Shown piece after piece: positions 1-8,697 of a stretch of DNA of 64,000 nt (its first letter is position 1; every line of letters starts with the position of its first letter). The translations under genes were made by a program, and so were the position numbers. The DNA is taken from the NCBI RefSeq assembly GCF_002831565.1, contig NZ_CP025096.1, forward strand, positions 7,307,014-7,371,013, written 5' to 3'. Below the pieces are notes generated by a model. The model saw nothing but the letters and a program-made list of their open reading frames with translations, did no database searches and was not told where the DNA came from. Source of the stretch: Spirosoma pollinicola. Lineage in GTDB: Bacteria; Bacteroidota; Bacteroidia; Cytophagales; Spirosomataceae.

Positions 1-698
1 CCTATAATATCAATCCGCTGGAATTTGACGAAGCCATTGATATAAAACTATTTGATCCTCCAGCTAACCGCTTCTGGTCGGCACCACTGGAGGAGGGCAA
101 AATGACCTCAAACTTTGGGTATCGCTGGGGGCGCTGGCATACGGGTACAGACCTCGATCTGGACACCGGCGATCCGGTGTATGCGTCGTTTGATGGCATT
201 GTACGGGTAGTGGGATGGGATGGAAATGGGTATGGCCGCTATGTACTGGTGCGGCATTATAACGGCCTTGAAACACTGTATGGCCACATGTCCAAACAAA
301 CGGTTGAACCCGGCCAACTTGTAAAAGCGGGCGACCAGCTCGGTTTAGGCGGTAGCACAGGCCGCAGTTCAGGTCCTCATCTTCACTTTGAGACACGCTA
401 TGAGGGCAACCCGTTCAGCCCTTTGAACATTTATTCATTCCCGGAGAATACCATTAATTCCGACCACTTTCTCTTGACAGGTTCCGTTTGGGATTATCTG
501 CGGGGTGGCCGTTCATCATCGTCGGAAGTTAGTTCGAAACCACGCTTCAAACGGACGGTTCTACACCGTGTCCGGTCCGGCGAAACACTCAGTTCCATCG
601 CCGACCGGTATGGTATGTCGGTATCTGCATTAAGTCGCAAGAATCATTTATCCTCCCGTTCGCGAATTCGTCCGGGACAGAAAATTCGGGTGCATTAA
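1..698 (+). CDS. M23 family metallopeptidase with C-terminal LysM domain (5' end outside window)
   Basis: The frame is open from base 3 with no start codon needed inside the window, so the gene begins upstream. An internal ATG at 102 is unlikely to be the start, because the codons before it read as normal protein. Seen: a peptidase M23 (lysostaphin-type) zinc site, HTGTD (H and D ligands) followed by a GPHLHFE segment (HxH), then a serine/arginine linker and a final LysM domain (VRSGETLSSIADRYGMS, ending RPGQKIRVH). Family knowledge: such proteins cut or remodel peptide cross-links of peptidoglycan in the periplasm, and LysM binds the glycan. An intrinsic terminator follows at once. Family assignment is strong; the substrate bond is not known. 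Confidence 0.9.
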   Translation, partial: YNINPLEFDEAIDIKLFDPPANRFWSAPLEEGKMTSNFGYRWGRWHTGTDLDLDTGDPVYASFDGIVRVVGWDGNGYGRYVLVRHYNGLETLYGHMSKQTVEPGQLVKAGDQLGLGGSTGRSSGPHLHFETRYEGNPFSPLNIYSFPENTINSDHFLLTGSVWDYLRGGRSSSSEVSSKPRFKRTVLHRVRSGETLSSIADRYGMSVSALSRKNHLSSRSRIRPGQKIRVH

Positions 699-711
699 AT
701 GTCCGATTTCC

Positions 712-760
712 AGTAAAGGCCAACTGCCATATCACGATGATATAGTAGTTGGCCTTTACT
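712..760 (+). terminator. Intrinsic terminator-like hairpin after the M23 peptidase
   Basis: The 14-base arm AGTAAAGGCCAACT is perfectly repeated in inverse orientation at 747-760, and the loop contains a smaller ATATCA/TGATAT palindrome. It lies 14 bases past the stop codon. The T-run is short (CTTTACT), so it may act in both directions. Confidence 0.7.
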
Positions 761-804
761 GTGTTCTATCAAGTTTAACGCACCGTGAAAGACCGCTCTA
801 TAGC

Positions 805-1404
805 ATGAAAACACTTATTCTCGCCCTCAGTCTGTTGTCATTTCTTAGTTGCACAACGAAGAAAAAACTCGACCAAACAAGCGAAACAGATCGTGTTCAG
901 GGAACATCGGCAGACACGGTGAGCCAGGCAACTAAACGTAAATTACCGGGTGGGCCAGCTCCTCAAAAGGGCCTTTCTGATAGTGCTACAACATGGGTTT
1001 ACGAGAAAAAAATTGATAAAGAAGGCAACACAGTTCACAAAGCGTCGATCCATTCACCAAATCTTCTGGAATTCGGTTTCCCTTATGCTGGCGGATCTAC
1101 GGCCACACTTAGCATCAGGCATAAAAACGGCACGTCTTATTTGTACCTGGAAGTGTCGAAAGGGCAATTCAACCGGAGTTTTCAGGGCGGCACGGCTCGC
1201 ATACGATTTGATGATAAACCCGCCCGTGATTATTCATTTTCTGCGGCAGAAAATGGACGGGCCAACATCATCTTTTTCGATTCGGTGCAGCCTTTGGTCG
1301 ACCAACTAAAATTGGCCCGGAAGGCGGTTGTGGCTGTCGAGTTTTATGCACAGGGAAAGCGTCAGATCGAGTTCAGAACTGGCAGCCTACGCTGGAATCA
1401 CTAA
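805..1404 (+). CDS. Putative lipoprotein, unknown function
   Basis: A 199-residue protein with a type II signal peptide: MKTL start, hydrophobic core, lipobox LSFLSC with the lipidated cysteine at about residue 16, then a lysine-rich stretch. The mature part has an unstructured polar N-terminus (to about residue 65) and a beta-rich body with alternating hydrophobic residues. I recognise no domain. It should be anchored in the outer or inner membrane facing the periplasm. It stands alone between a terminator and the radical SAM gene, 48 bases upstream of that gene, so co-transcription with it is possible. Confidence 0.75.
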   Translation: MKTLILALSLLSFLSCTTKKKLDQTSETDRVQGTSADTVSQATKRKLPGGPAPQKGLSDSATTWVYEKKIDKEGNTVHKASIHSPNLLEFGFPYAGGSTATLSIRHKNGTSYLYLEVSKGQFNRSFQGGTARIRFDDKPARDYSFSAAENGRANIIFFDSVQPLVDQLKLARKAVVAVEFYAQGKRQIEFRTGSLRWNH

Positions 1405-1452
1405 CAGGAACAGAACACCCAGCCACCGAACCATTGCCGAAATCACAAGGTT

Positions 1453-3699
1453 ATGCTCTTTCAGGATAGGGTGATAACCTATCCACGAATTTATACCATT
1501 GTGGCTCAGACGCTCCTTCTCATTACTCCGCCCTTCACGCAGTTGAACACCCCCTATCCGGCAACGGCTTACCTGAAGGGGTTTCTACAAACTCAACATA
1601 TCACTTCGTATCAGGCGGATTTAGGGATTGAGGTTATTCTGAAGCTATTTTCATCGGGCGGGCTAGCCTCAATGTTTGCCGAACTTGAGGCTACGGATGC
1701 CGAACTGTCCGACAATAGTTATCGCATCTGTCGATTGCAGGACGACTATATAAGCACCATAGACCCGGTCATTCGTTTTTTGCAAAACAAAAACCCAACC
1801 CTCGCCCACAGCATCTGCGACCGTACTTATTTGCCCGAAGCTTCGCGGTTTGCACAACTGGAAGAACTGGAATGGGCGTTTGGCACAATGGGCATTCACG
1901 ACAAAGCCCGACATCTGGCTACGCTTTATCTCGAAGACCTCAGCGACCTGATTCAGGAGGCCGTCGACCCGCACTTCGGATTCAGCCGCTACGCCGAACG
2001 GCTGGGGCGTTCAGCTACGCATTTCGATGAGTTGCACGAAGCCCTGCAACGGCCAGATACACGAATATCAACTACGTTAGTTGATTTGCTGGAGCATAAA
2101 ATTCAGCAGTGGCAACCAGACGTTGTTTGCCTGACGGTTCCATTTCCGGGCAATCTTTATGGTGCCCTGACCTGTGGAAAATACCTGAAACAGCATCACC
2201 CGGCGATAAAGATCATTATGGGCGGTGGCTATGCCAACACCGAACTTCGGTCGCTTAGGGAGCCGCGTGTTTTTGATTACGTGGATTTTATCTGTCTCGA
2301 TGACGGCGAAGCTCCCCTCCTGACGTTGCTGGAACATTTGTCGGGCCAACGCGAATTGGGTCAGGTCAAGCGAGTGTTTGCCCGTACCAATGGCGTGGTT
2401 ACGTATTATAACGGCGCCCCGGAAAAAGATGTACCCCAGCGTGAAACGGGTACACCCAATTACCGCGATCTGCCGTTGACCGATTACCTCTCGGTCATTG
2501 AGGTTGTTAACCCAATGCACCGGCTCTGGAGCGATGGCCGCTGGAATAAGTTGACGTTGGCACACGGTTGCTATTGGGGGAAATGCTCCTTCTGCGATGT
2601 AACGCTGGACTATATCAAACGATATGAACCCGTTACGGCATCGCTTCTGTGCGACCGCATCGATGAGATTATTGAGCAGACCGGACAAAACGGCTTTCAC
2701 TTTGTCGACGAAGCCGCTCCCCCTGCCCTGATGCGCGATCTGGCAATGGAAATTATCCGCCGGAAACTGACGGTTACCTGGTGGACAAATATCCGGTTTG
2801 AAACCAGTTTCACACCAGACCTTTGTACGTTATTGAAAGCCTCTGGCTGCATTGCCGTTTCGGGAGGGCTGGAGGTAGCTTCCGATCGCCTGCTGGAGCG
2901 AATGAAAAAAGGCGTGACAGTGGCACAGGTAGCCAGAGTTGCTGACGCCTTCACACAGGCGGGTATCATGGTTCATGCCTACCTGATGTATGGTTTTCCA
3001 ACGCAGACGATGCAGGAAACCGTCGATTCGCTGGAGATGGTTCGGCAGTTATTTATGAACGGCATCGTTCAGTCAGGATTTTGGCATCGGTTCGCAATGA
3101 CCGCCCACAGTCCCGTAGGTGTTGACCCTGCCGGTTTCGACGTTATGCGAATAGGCCCTGATTTTGGTGGCTTCGCCGATAATGACCTTGACCACGCCGA
3201 CCCCACTGGTGCTGATCACGACTTGTTTGCCGAGGGACTACGTAAGTCTCTGTTCAACTATATGCATGATGTGGGTTTCGATTTACCCCTTCACACGTGG
3301 TTTCCGTTCAAAATACCAATTACCTCCATTCCGGCCCGGTATATTGAGAAGGCTATCCGTCAGAAAACGGACAAAGACCCACGGTCAAATGCTTTTGTTA
3401 TCTGGCCGGGAAATATGCCCAGCATGGAAGTCTTCGAGTTGCAGCAAGGCCTTAAGGTAATCGAAATGGCCGAGTTGGAGTTCTACAGCAAACAAAGCCA
3501 TTGGTTACTCGAAGCCCCGACGTCTGTTGGTGAATGGATCATGAATGTACTACCCAGGCTCATCATTGGCCAACACGAACCGTATTCGTTAGCTCAAGTT
3601 AAAGTCGATTATGATGCTAGTGGAAATGGCGCTTTTGACACCTTTAAGCAATCGCATGTGTGGGCCAAACTTCGGGAGCATGGGTTGCTCATTGTTTAG
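1453..3699 (+). CDS. B12-binding-domain radical SAM protein
   Basis: A 748-residue protein. The middle region (about residues 215-300: VVCLTVPFPGNLYGAL, then IIMGGGYAN) looks like a cobalamin-binding Rossmann domain, but I see no DxHxxG base-off motif. The radical SAM part follows with C373, C378 and C381 in GCYWGKCSFCD, that is CX4CX2C rather than the common CX3CX2C. Later come GGLEVASDRLLERMKKG and AYLMYGFPTQT, typical of the family's SAM-binding and elongator-type barrel. Family knowledge: these enzymes methylate or rearrange unreactive carbons in lipids, peptides or natural products. The substrate is unknown. The start at 1453 is the first ATG of the frame, and conserved-looking sequence (LLITPPFTQLNTPYP) begins about 20 residues later. 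Confidence 0.8.
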   Translation: MLFQDRVITYPRIYTIVAQTLLLITPPFTQLNTPYPATAYLKGFLQTQHITSYQADLGIEVILKLFSSGGLASMFAELEATDAELSDNSYRICRLQDDYISTIDPVIRFLQNKNPTLAHSICDRTYLPEASRFAQLEELEWAFGTMGIHDKARHLATLYLEDLSDLIQEAVDPHFGFSRYAERLGRSATHFDELHEALQRPDTRISTTLVDLLEHKIQQWQPDVVCLTVPFPGNLYGALTCGKYLKQHHPAIKIIMGGGYANTELRSLREPRVFDYVDFICLDDGEAPLLTLLEHLSGQRELGQVKRVFARTNGVVTYYNGAPEKDVPQRETGTPNYRDLPLTDYLSVIEVVNPMHRLWSDGRWNKLTLAHGCYWGKCSFCDVTLDYIKRYEPVTASLLCDRIDEIIEQTGQNGFHFVDEAAPPALMRDLAMEIIRRKLTVTWWTNIRFETSFTPDLCTLLKASGCIAVSGGLEVASDRLLERMKKGVTVAQVARVADAFTQAGIMVHAYLMYGFPTQTMQETVDSLEMVRQLFMNGIVQSGFWHRFAMTAHSPVGVDPAGFDVMRIGPDFGGFADNDLDHADPTGADHDLFAEGLRKSLFNYMHDVGFDLPLHTWFPFKIPITSIPARYIEKAIRQKTDKDPRSNAFVIWPGNMPSMEVFELQQGLKVIEMAELEFYSKQSHWLLEAPTSVGEWIMNVLPRLIIGQHEPYSLAQVKVDYDASGNGAFDTFKQSHVWAKLREHGLLIV

Positions 3700-3701
3700 G
3701 C

Positions 3702-3823
3702 GATGGCGTAAGGCTCTGGCTTTGTGTCTAGTATTCTCCGGCCTCTGGCCGATATGATGTAGTTTCATTAAACCGGCCAGAGGCCGGAGAATACTAGACA
3801 CAAGGCCAGAGCCTTGCGCCATC
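3702..3823. repeat. Palindromic interspersed element, copy A (122 bp)
   Basis: An imperfect palindrome starting GATGGCG and ending CGCCATC, with inner arms TATTCTCCGGCCTCTGGCC and GGCCAGAGGCCGGAGAATA around a short AT-rich loop. A second copy lies at 12899-13022 with nearly the same arms. Both begin within a few bases of an upstream stop codon. It resembles a REP/MITE-type element that folds into one long stem. Confidence 0.8.
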
Positions 3824-3831
3824 GTCACTGA

Positions 3832-3886
3832 GGTTCTATAATTAAAGAAGGGATGGTATTGCCATCCCTTCTTTAATTATAGAACC
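3832..3886. terminator. Bidirectional terminator between convergent genes
   Basis: A near-perfect 55-base palindrome: GGTTCTATAATTAAAGAAG on the left and its exact inverse at the right end, with a small loop around 3857-3861. It has an A-rich arm on one side and a T-rich arm on the other, so it can end transcription from the radical SAM gene (plus) and from the amidohydrolase operon (minus). It lies 14 bases from the minus-strand stop codon. Confidence 0.85.
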
Positions 3887-3899
3887 AGTCTGCAATTAA

Positions 3900-5201
3900 T
3901 TACTTCTGCTCGTACTTGTCTTTGTACGTTTTGTAAAGACGCTTATGCCGGTCGTCCAGATTTACTTTACGGCCCTGGATAAATACCTGTTCGATCACAT
4001 TCGTACGCATATCAAGCGCATCCCCTGCCGAAACAAACAGTGTTGCCTGTTTTCCTTTTTCAAGCGTGCCGACCATACTGTCGATACCCAGAATTTTGGC
4101 GGTGTTCGACGTTACCATCTTCAGCGCGTCTTCGCGGTCGGTCACACCGAAACCAGCGGCTGTGCCCGCTAGAAAGGGCAGATTGCGTGTCCGCCACCAT
4201 TCGTCGGCATAGCTCAAGCTGACCAGAATACCCGCTTTATGCAGAATACCCGGCATCCGATACGGCAAGTCTACATCTTCATCTTCGCGATTTGGCAGTC
4301 GATGCAACCCGCTTAGAATGACCGGAATATTATTTTCTTTCAAAAACGTGAGGGCGCGATTGGCTTCTTCTCCCCCAACGATCACGATCTTTTGCACACC
4401 CACCGACTTGGCAAACGTAACGGCTTCGATGATGTCTTTGCCATAATCAGCCCGGATATATAGATTCTGTTTTCCAGAGAACAAGCCCCGCATAGACTCC
4501 AGTTTGAGATTCATAGTGGCCGGTGTCGGTGCAGCCGCATAGGCTCTGGCATCTGCAAAGGTTGCCTGTAAGGCGTCAATGGCTGGCCCGCGTTTGTCGT
4601 TTTTCTTAACGACAGTAGTGAAATCCTCGAAGTTGAAATCATTGGCGAAATAGGTAGGCCAGTTGAGCCAGATCCCATCGTCCTTTTTCAGCACAGCATC
4701 TTCCCAGTTCCAGCCGTCGGCCATCATCACACTCGAACTTCCCGATACAGTGCCCCCCTGCGGCATGGCTTGTGTGAGCAACACGCCATTGTTCCGAATG
4801 GTCGGGATAATTTCGGAGTCGGTATTATAGGCAATCAGCGACCGGATGTTTGGGTTCAGAATACCAATTTCCTGCTTGTCGACCGTAGACCGAACAGCAC
4901 CCGTTTCCTGCAAGCCCACCGTTGAAGCCGGTGAAATAAGGCCCGGATAGAGGTGCTTGCCCGATACGTCGATAACTTCCACATCGGTGAGGTTCAGCTT
5001 CACCAGTGTTCCGTCAACAACGTTCGTGATAACGCCGTTTGTGAACAGCACAACGCCGTTTGGAATTACCTGCCCGGTGCCCACGTGAACCGTTCCGCCC
5101 ATCAGCGCAATGGTCTTCGTCTGCGGCTTCGCCGGGGCTGGGTTCTGGCCATAGCTCATGAGCGAGGCCAGGGTGAATATAGATATTAGTAGTTTTTTCA
5201 T
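3900..5201 (-). CDS. Secreted amidohydrolase-like protein lacking the metal site
   Basis: A 433-residue protein with a Sec signal peptide (MKKLLISIFTLASLMSYGQ). It has the amidohydrolase-superfamily layout: an N-terminal beta part (MGGTVHVGTGQVIPNGVV), a GKHLYPGLI strand, and a C-terminal TSNTAKILGIDSMVGTLEKGKQATLFV segment. Where active enzymes carry HxH after PGLID, this one reads SPASTVG, so the first two metal ligands are absent. It is probably a catalytically dead subunit or a binding protein. It is the second gene of a minus-strand pair, 65 bases after the large amidohydrolase, and the two are probably co-transcribed. Function is inferred only at superfamily level. Confidence 0.8.
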   Translation of the reverse strand: MKKLLISIFTLASLMSYGQNPAPAKPQTKTIALMGGTVHVGTGQVIPNGVVLFTNGVITNVVDGTLVKLNLTDVEVIDVSGKHLYPGLISPASTVGLQETGAVRSTVDKQEIGILNPNIRSLIAYNTDSEIIPTIRNNGVLLTQAMPQGGTVSGSSSVMMADGWNWEDAVLKKDDGIWLNWPTYFANDFNFEDFTTVVKKNDKRGPAIDALQATFADARAYAAAPTPATMNLKLESMRGLFSGKQNLYIRADYGKDIIEAVTFAKSVGVQKIVIVGGEEANRALTFLKENNIPVILSGLHRLPNREDEDVDLPYRMPGILHKAGILVSLSYADEWWRTRNLPFLAGTAAGFGVTDREDALKMVTSNTAKILGIDSMVGTLEKGKQATLFVSAGDALDMRTNVIEQVFIQGRKVNLDDRHKRLYKTYKDKYEQK

Positions 5202-5266
5202 GTTTTGTTAGTTTTGATAAACGGAAATCGGAGCGTCAGCCAACAGTAACCCGTATACCGTATACC

Positions 5267-8200
5267 TTATTTGCCCGCTTCCCCTTCGGCCATAACACCT
5301 TCTATATCTTCGCAATGCCACATCCGAGCGCGTTTTGGCATGGGCCGTACGGTCGATGCACCACCCGCTTTTGCAGTCAGCATTTTTTGAATAAGGCGGG
5401 CGCGTTCGGCCTGCATCTGATCACGCTTCTGATCTTCGTCTTTCAAACTGAAGTAGATCGCTCCGTCGATCATCGTGAATTCAGGACGGGCGTAAATGGC
5501 CAGCGGGTTCGCATTCCAAAGCACAAGGTCAGCATCCTTACCTGCCCGAACACTACCCAGTTTACTGTCTAGGTGCAGTAATTTAGCGGGGTTCAGCGTC
5601 ACCATTTTCCAGGCGTCCTCTTCGGTCATACCACCATACTCGATGGTTTTTGCCGCTTCCTGATTCAGGCGACGAGCCATTTCGGCATCATCGGAGTTGA
5701 TTGATACCGTTACGCCCTGGCGATGCATTATGGCAGCGTTGTAGGGAATAGCATCATGTACCTCCATTTTATACGCCCACCAATCGGCAAAAGACGAACC
5801 ACCGGCTCCGTGTTTTGCCATCTTGTCGGCCAGTTTGTAGCCTTCCAGAATGTGCGTAAACGTGTTGACTTTAAAGCCCAGCGAATCGGCCACTTTCAAT
5901 AGCATGTTGATCTCCGACTGCACATAGGAGTGACAGGTAATGAAGCGTTTGTTCGCCAGGATTTCGGCCAGCGCATCAAGTTCAATATCCCGGCGTGGCG
6001 CAATAGCGGTTGCTTTCTCTTTCGTACTTAACTTGTTGTAAGCCGCCCAGCCTTTTGCGTATTCTTTAGCCCGCGTAAAATGGTCGACAAACACTTGCTC
6101 TACACCCATCCGAGATTGTGGGAAACGGGTTAACACATTCGGGTTCGGGTAGTTGGATTGCTTCACGTTTTCGCCGAGGGCGAACTTGATAAACCCATCT
6201 GCTCCTTTGATCAGCATACCATCTGCCGATTCGCCCCATTTCAGTTTTACGATAGCCGACTGCCCGCCAATAGCGTTAGCCGAACCATGCAGCAATTGTG
6301 AGGTTGTAACCCCCCCGGCCAACTGACGGTAGATATTGATATCGTCCGGGTTGATCACATCCGCCATTCGAACCTCCGCTGAACTCGACTGAGCGCCTTC
6401 GTTGATCGACAGGAGCGCAATGTGCGAATGTTCGTCAATGATTCCATTCGTGAGGTGTTTACCTGTTCCGTCAACGACTTTAACATCGGCAGCGGCCGTG
6501 AGCCCTTTACCCACTTTCGAGATTTTGCCGCCCGTAACCAGCACGTCGGTATTAGTCAACACGCCGTCTTTCTCATTTGTCCAGACAGTTGCGTTCCGAA
6601 TCAGGATGGTCTCTGCTTTAGGTTTCTGTGCATTGCCCATACCCACAAACGGGTAGAGAACTGTAGCCGCCGTGTTGCTGGCAGGTGAAGTAGCCGACGC
6701 CATAGCCGTAGTTGAACTGGTGGCAGAGGTCGACGTAGCTGTCGTTGATACAGGTGCATCGCCCGTGCGCACCGCCGACCAGGTTATGGCTTTACCATCC
6801 GGGCTTTCGCCATCCCCTTTTAAATTCGTCGGTGTGGTCCGATAGCCCGTCAGGCGTGTAGTGCCCGGTTTCTTTTTGTCAAGCTGTACCTGAATCGAGA
6901 TAATATCGCCCGAGAAAGCCACTTTTGGCGTGAGTTTCAGCGTATCGGCAACAATCTGGTACTCCGGTTTTTCGGGCGATTTTCCCGTAATGTTCAACTT
7001 CAGATTGGATTGCGAACCAACCGTCAAGGTCCAGACCCCGCGCAGATCGGCGGCATCTTTGCTGTTCACAATGTATTGTTTACCCCGCATCCAGTTCTCA
7101 TAGATCACGTTGTCGGCGCTGAACAGATTGCCCGAGGTAATAATAAAATTGGCAATCTGGCCTTTTTTCAACGTACCAAGTTCATCCTCAGCCCGTATTA
7201 ATTTGGCGGGGATGGTGGTTAGGGCTTCGAGTGCTTTTTGTTCAGGGAGGCCGTTTTCAATGGCTTTACGAAGATTAGCCCAGAAATCAGCCTTGTTTTT
7301 AAGGCCCGCTGTTGTCAGCGCAAACTGGACATTGGCTTTAGCCAGCCGACCGGCATTCATTGGTGCCATTTCCCAATGTTTGAGTTCGGCGAGGGCTACA
7401 TTGTCGGCATCCCAGGCGTCTTCGATATCATAGGGCTGTGGGTAGTTCAAGGGCACAATCAACGATGCTCCGGTCGCTTTTACTTCGTCGAGCCGTTGAT
7501 ATTCATCGCCCGAGCTGCGGATAATGTATTGAACGCCAAACTCATCCCCAATTTTATCGGCCCGCAGTATTCCCAATTTATCATTGGCTTCAAAAATGGC
7601 AGGTAAATTCTGGGTACGGTTCAAGGCTTCGAGCGACATATTTGCCTGCTCTTTGCTACCCGACCGTTTATACCAGTCGGCATCATAGAAAGCTTGCCGC
7701 AACAGGGCCACAATACCCATCATCGAGTTAGGATATTGCTGGCCCGACGTTCCTTTGCTGAACGAGTAGTGAGCAGTGACATTGGGCTTCAGCACGAGCG
7801 TATTCTCCCGGTCATCGGCCAGAATTACCAGCGAACCTGTACCGCGTGCAATGCCATCATGTGGATGGGTAAGCACAGCGCCGAAACCTAACTTCCGTAA
7901 TTCGTCGGCTTTTTTGGTATCGGCTTTAAACAAAACACTGGCATCATTTTCGGGCTGTATGGCTTGATTCCAGTAGTAAGCCCCTTTTTTATTCGATTCA
8001 TACTGCGGCACACCACCCCGGCCACCGGCTGGCCCACGGGTAATTTCGGGCATTCCATAATCGGAGTCGATATCAACCAGACCCGGATAAATTCGTTTCC
8101 CTTTCAAATCGGTGATAACAGTGCCGGCAGGTATACTAACCGCCGTACCAACGGTTTCAACGCGCCCATTCCGAATGAGCAGGGTAGCATTTTGAAGGGT

Positions 8201-8356
8201 GGTTTGTGGGTCGACAACAATAGTAGCATTCGTAAATGCATACAAACCGGGTCGCTCATCATAGACGCCATTTCGCGGAAAAGTCGTCTGGGCCACAGAG
8301 GAATATGCCAGACCAGCCGCCAAAAGTGCTGTCAGATAATGTTTTGTCATGAACAT
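5267..8356 (-). CDS. Large secreted amidohydrolase, dead N-terminal half fused to active-type C-terminal half
   Basis: A 1029-residue protein with a signal peptide (start at 8356; MTKHYL at 8350 is an alternative). The N-terminal half (about 25-450) has the amidohydrolase fold signature but reads GLVDIDSDYG where HxH is expected. After a beta-type region and a Ser/Thr/Ala-rich linker (about 535-570) comes a second amidohydrolase domain with GIIDEHSH (H643, H645), H809, H835 and D889, the usual ligand set of the superfamily. So one half should be hydrolytic and the other degenerate. It may act as a periplasmic peptidase or imidazolonepropionase-like hydrolase; the substrate is unknown. It leads the operon with the shorter dead paralogue. 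Confidence 0.85.
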   Translation of the reverse strand: MFMTKHYLTALLAAGLAYSSVAQTTFPRNGVYDERPGLYAFTNATIVVDPQTTLQNATLLIRNGRVETVGTAVSIPAGTVITDLKGKRIYPGLVDIDSDYGMPEITRGPAGGRGGVPQYESNKKGAYYWNQAIQPENDASVLFKADTKKADELRKLGFGAVLTHPHDGIARGTGSLVILADDRENTLVLKPNVTAHYSFSKGTSGQQYPNSMMGIVALLRQAFYDADWYKRSGSKEQANMSLEALNRTQNLPAIFEANDKLGILRADKIGDEFGVQYIIRSSGDEYQRLDEVKATGASLIVPLNYPQPYDIEDAWDADNVALAELKHWEMAPMNAGRLAKANVQFALTTAGLKNKADFWANLRKAIENGLPEQKALEALTTIPAKLIRAEDELGTLKKGQIANFIITSGNLFSADNVIYENWMRGKQYIVNSKDAADLRGVWTLTVGSQSNLKLNITGKSPEKPEYQIVADTLKLTPKVAFSGDIISIQVQLDKKKPGTTRLTGYRTTPTNLKGDGESPDGKAITWSAVRTGDAPVSTTATSTSATSSTTAMASATSPASNTAATVLYPFVGMGNAQKPKAETILIRNATVWTNEKDGVLTNTDVLVTGGKISKVGKGLTAAADVKVVDGTGKHLTNGIIDEHSHIALLSINEGAQSSSAEVRMADVINPDDINIYRQLAGGVTTSQLLHGSANAIGGQSAIVKLKWGESADGMLIKGADGFIKFALGENVKQSNYPNPNVLTRFPQSRMGVEQVFVDHFTRAKEYAKGWAAYNKLSTKEKATAIAPRRDIELDALAEILANKRFITCHSYVQSEINMLLKVADSLGFKVNTFTHILEGYKLADKMAKHGAGGSSFADWWAYKMEVHDAIPYNAAIMHRQGVTVSINSDDAEMARRLNQEAAKTIEYGGMTEEDAWKMVTLNPAKLLHLDSKLGSVRAGKDADLVLWNANPLAIYARPEFTMIDGAIYFSLKDEDQKRDQMQAERARLIQKMLTAKAGGASTVRPMPKRARMWHCEDIEGVMAEGEAGK

Positions 8357-8697
8357 AATTGATTAGTTGATGATTGGGGTTAACCGTCAAAAGTACGGAA
8401 ACTGGCGTGCCTTTTGGCAATTTATCCAAAGAAGATTTTGCATTACCAGTTTGTTAAAACCTTAAAATATCGCTGGTTTTTACGATTTTCAGGATGAGTA
8501 GGACTCTTCCCTGATTTGGGCAAAAGCGTTGATGTCAAGTTGCTTGAACATCCGCCCTGACAATCCGTTTACTCATGCAACGTTCAACCTTTTTTTTGCG
8601 TTTGGTTGACTGTGCGGCCGATCTAATCTATTTATTTTACCAATCGAATACGCCGTAAAAACCATCTATCATCTATGCCTTTGGTACAGCCCCACTC
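8357..8697. other. Divergent intergenic region (341 bp)
   Basis: The region separates the minus-strand amidohydrolase operon from the plus-strand barrel gene and must hold promoters for both. It is AT-rich, with T-runs near 8450-8480 and 8589-8596. A weak plus-strand promoter candidate is GTTTGG near 8600 with TAATCTAT about 20 bases later, which is only a partial match to the Bacteroidota TTTG/TAnnTTTG pattern. No gene seen. Confidence 0.5.
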
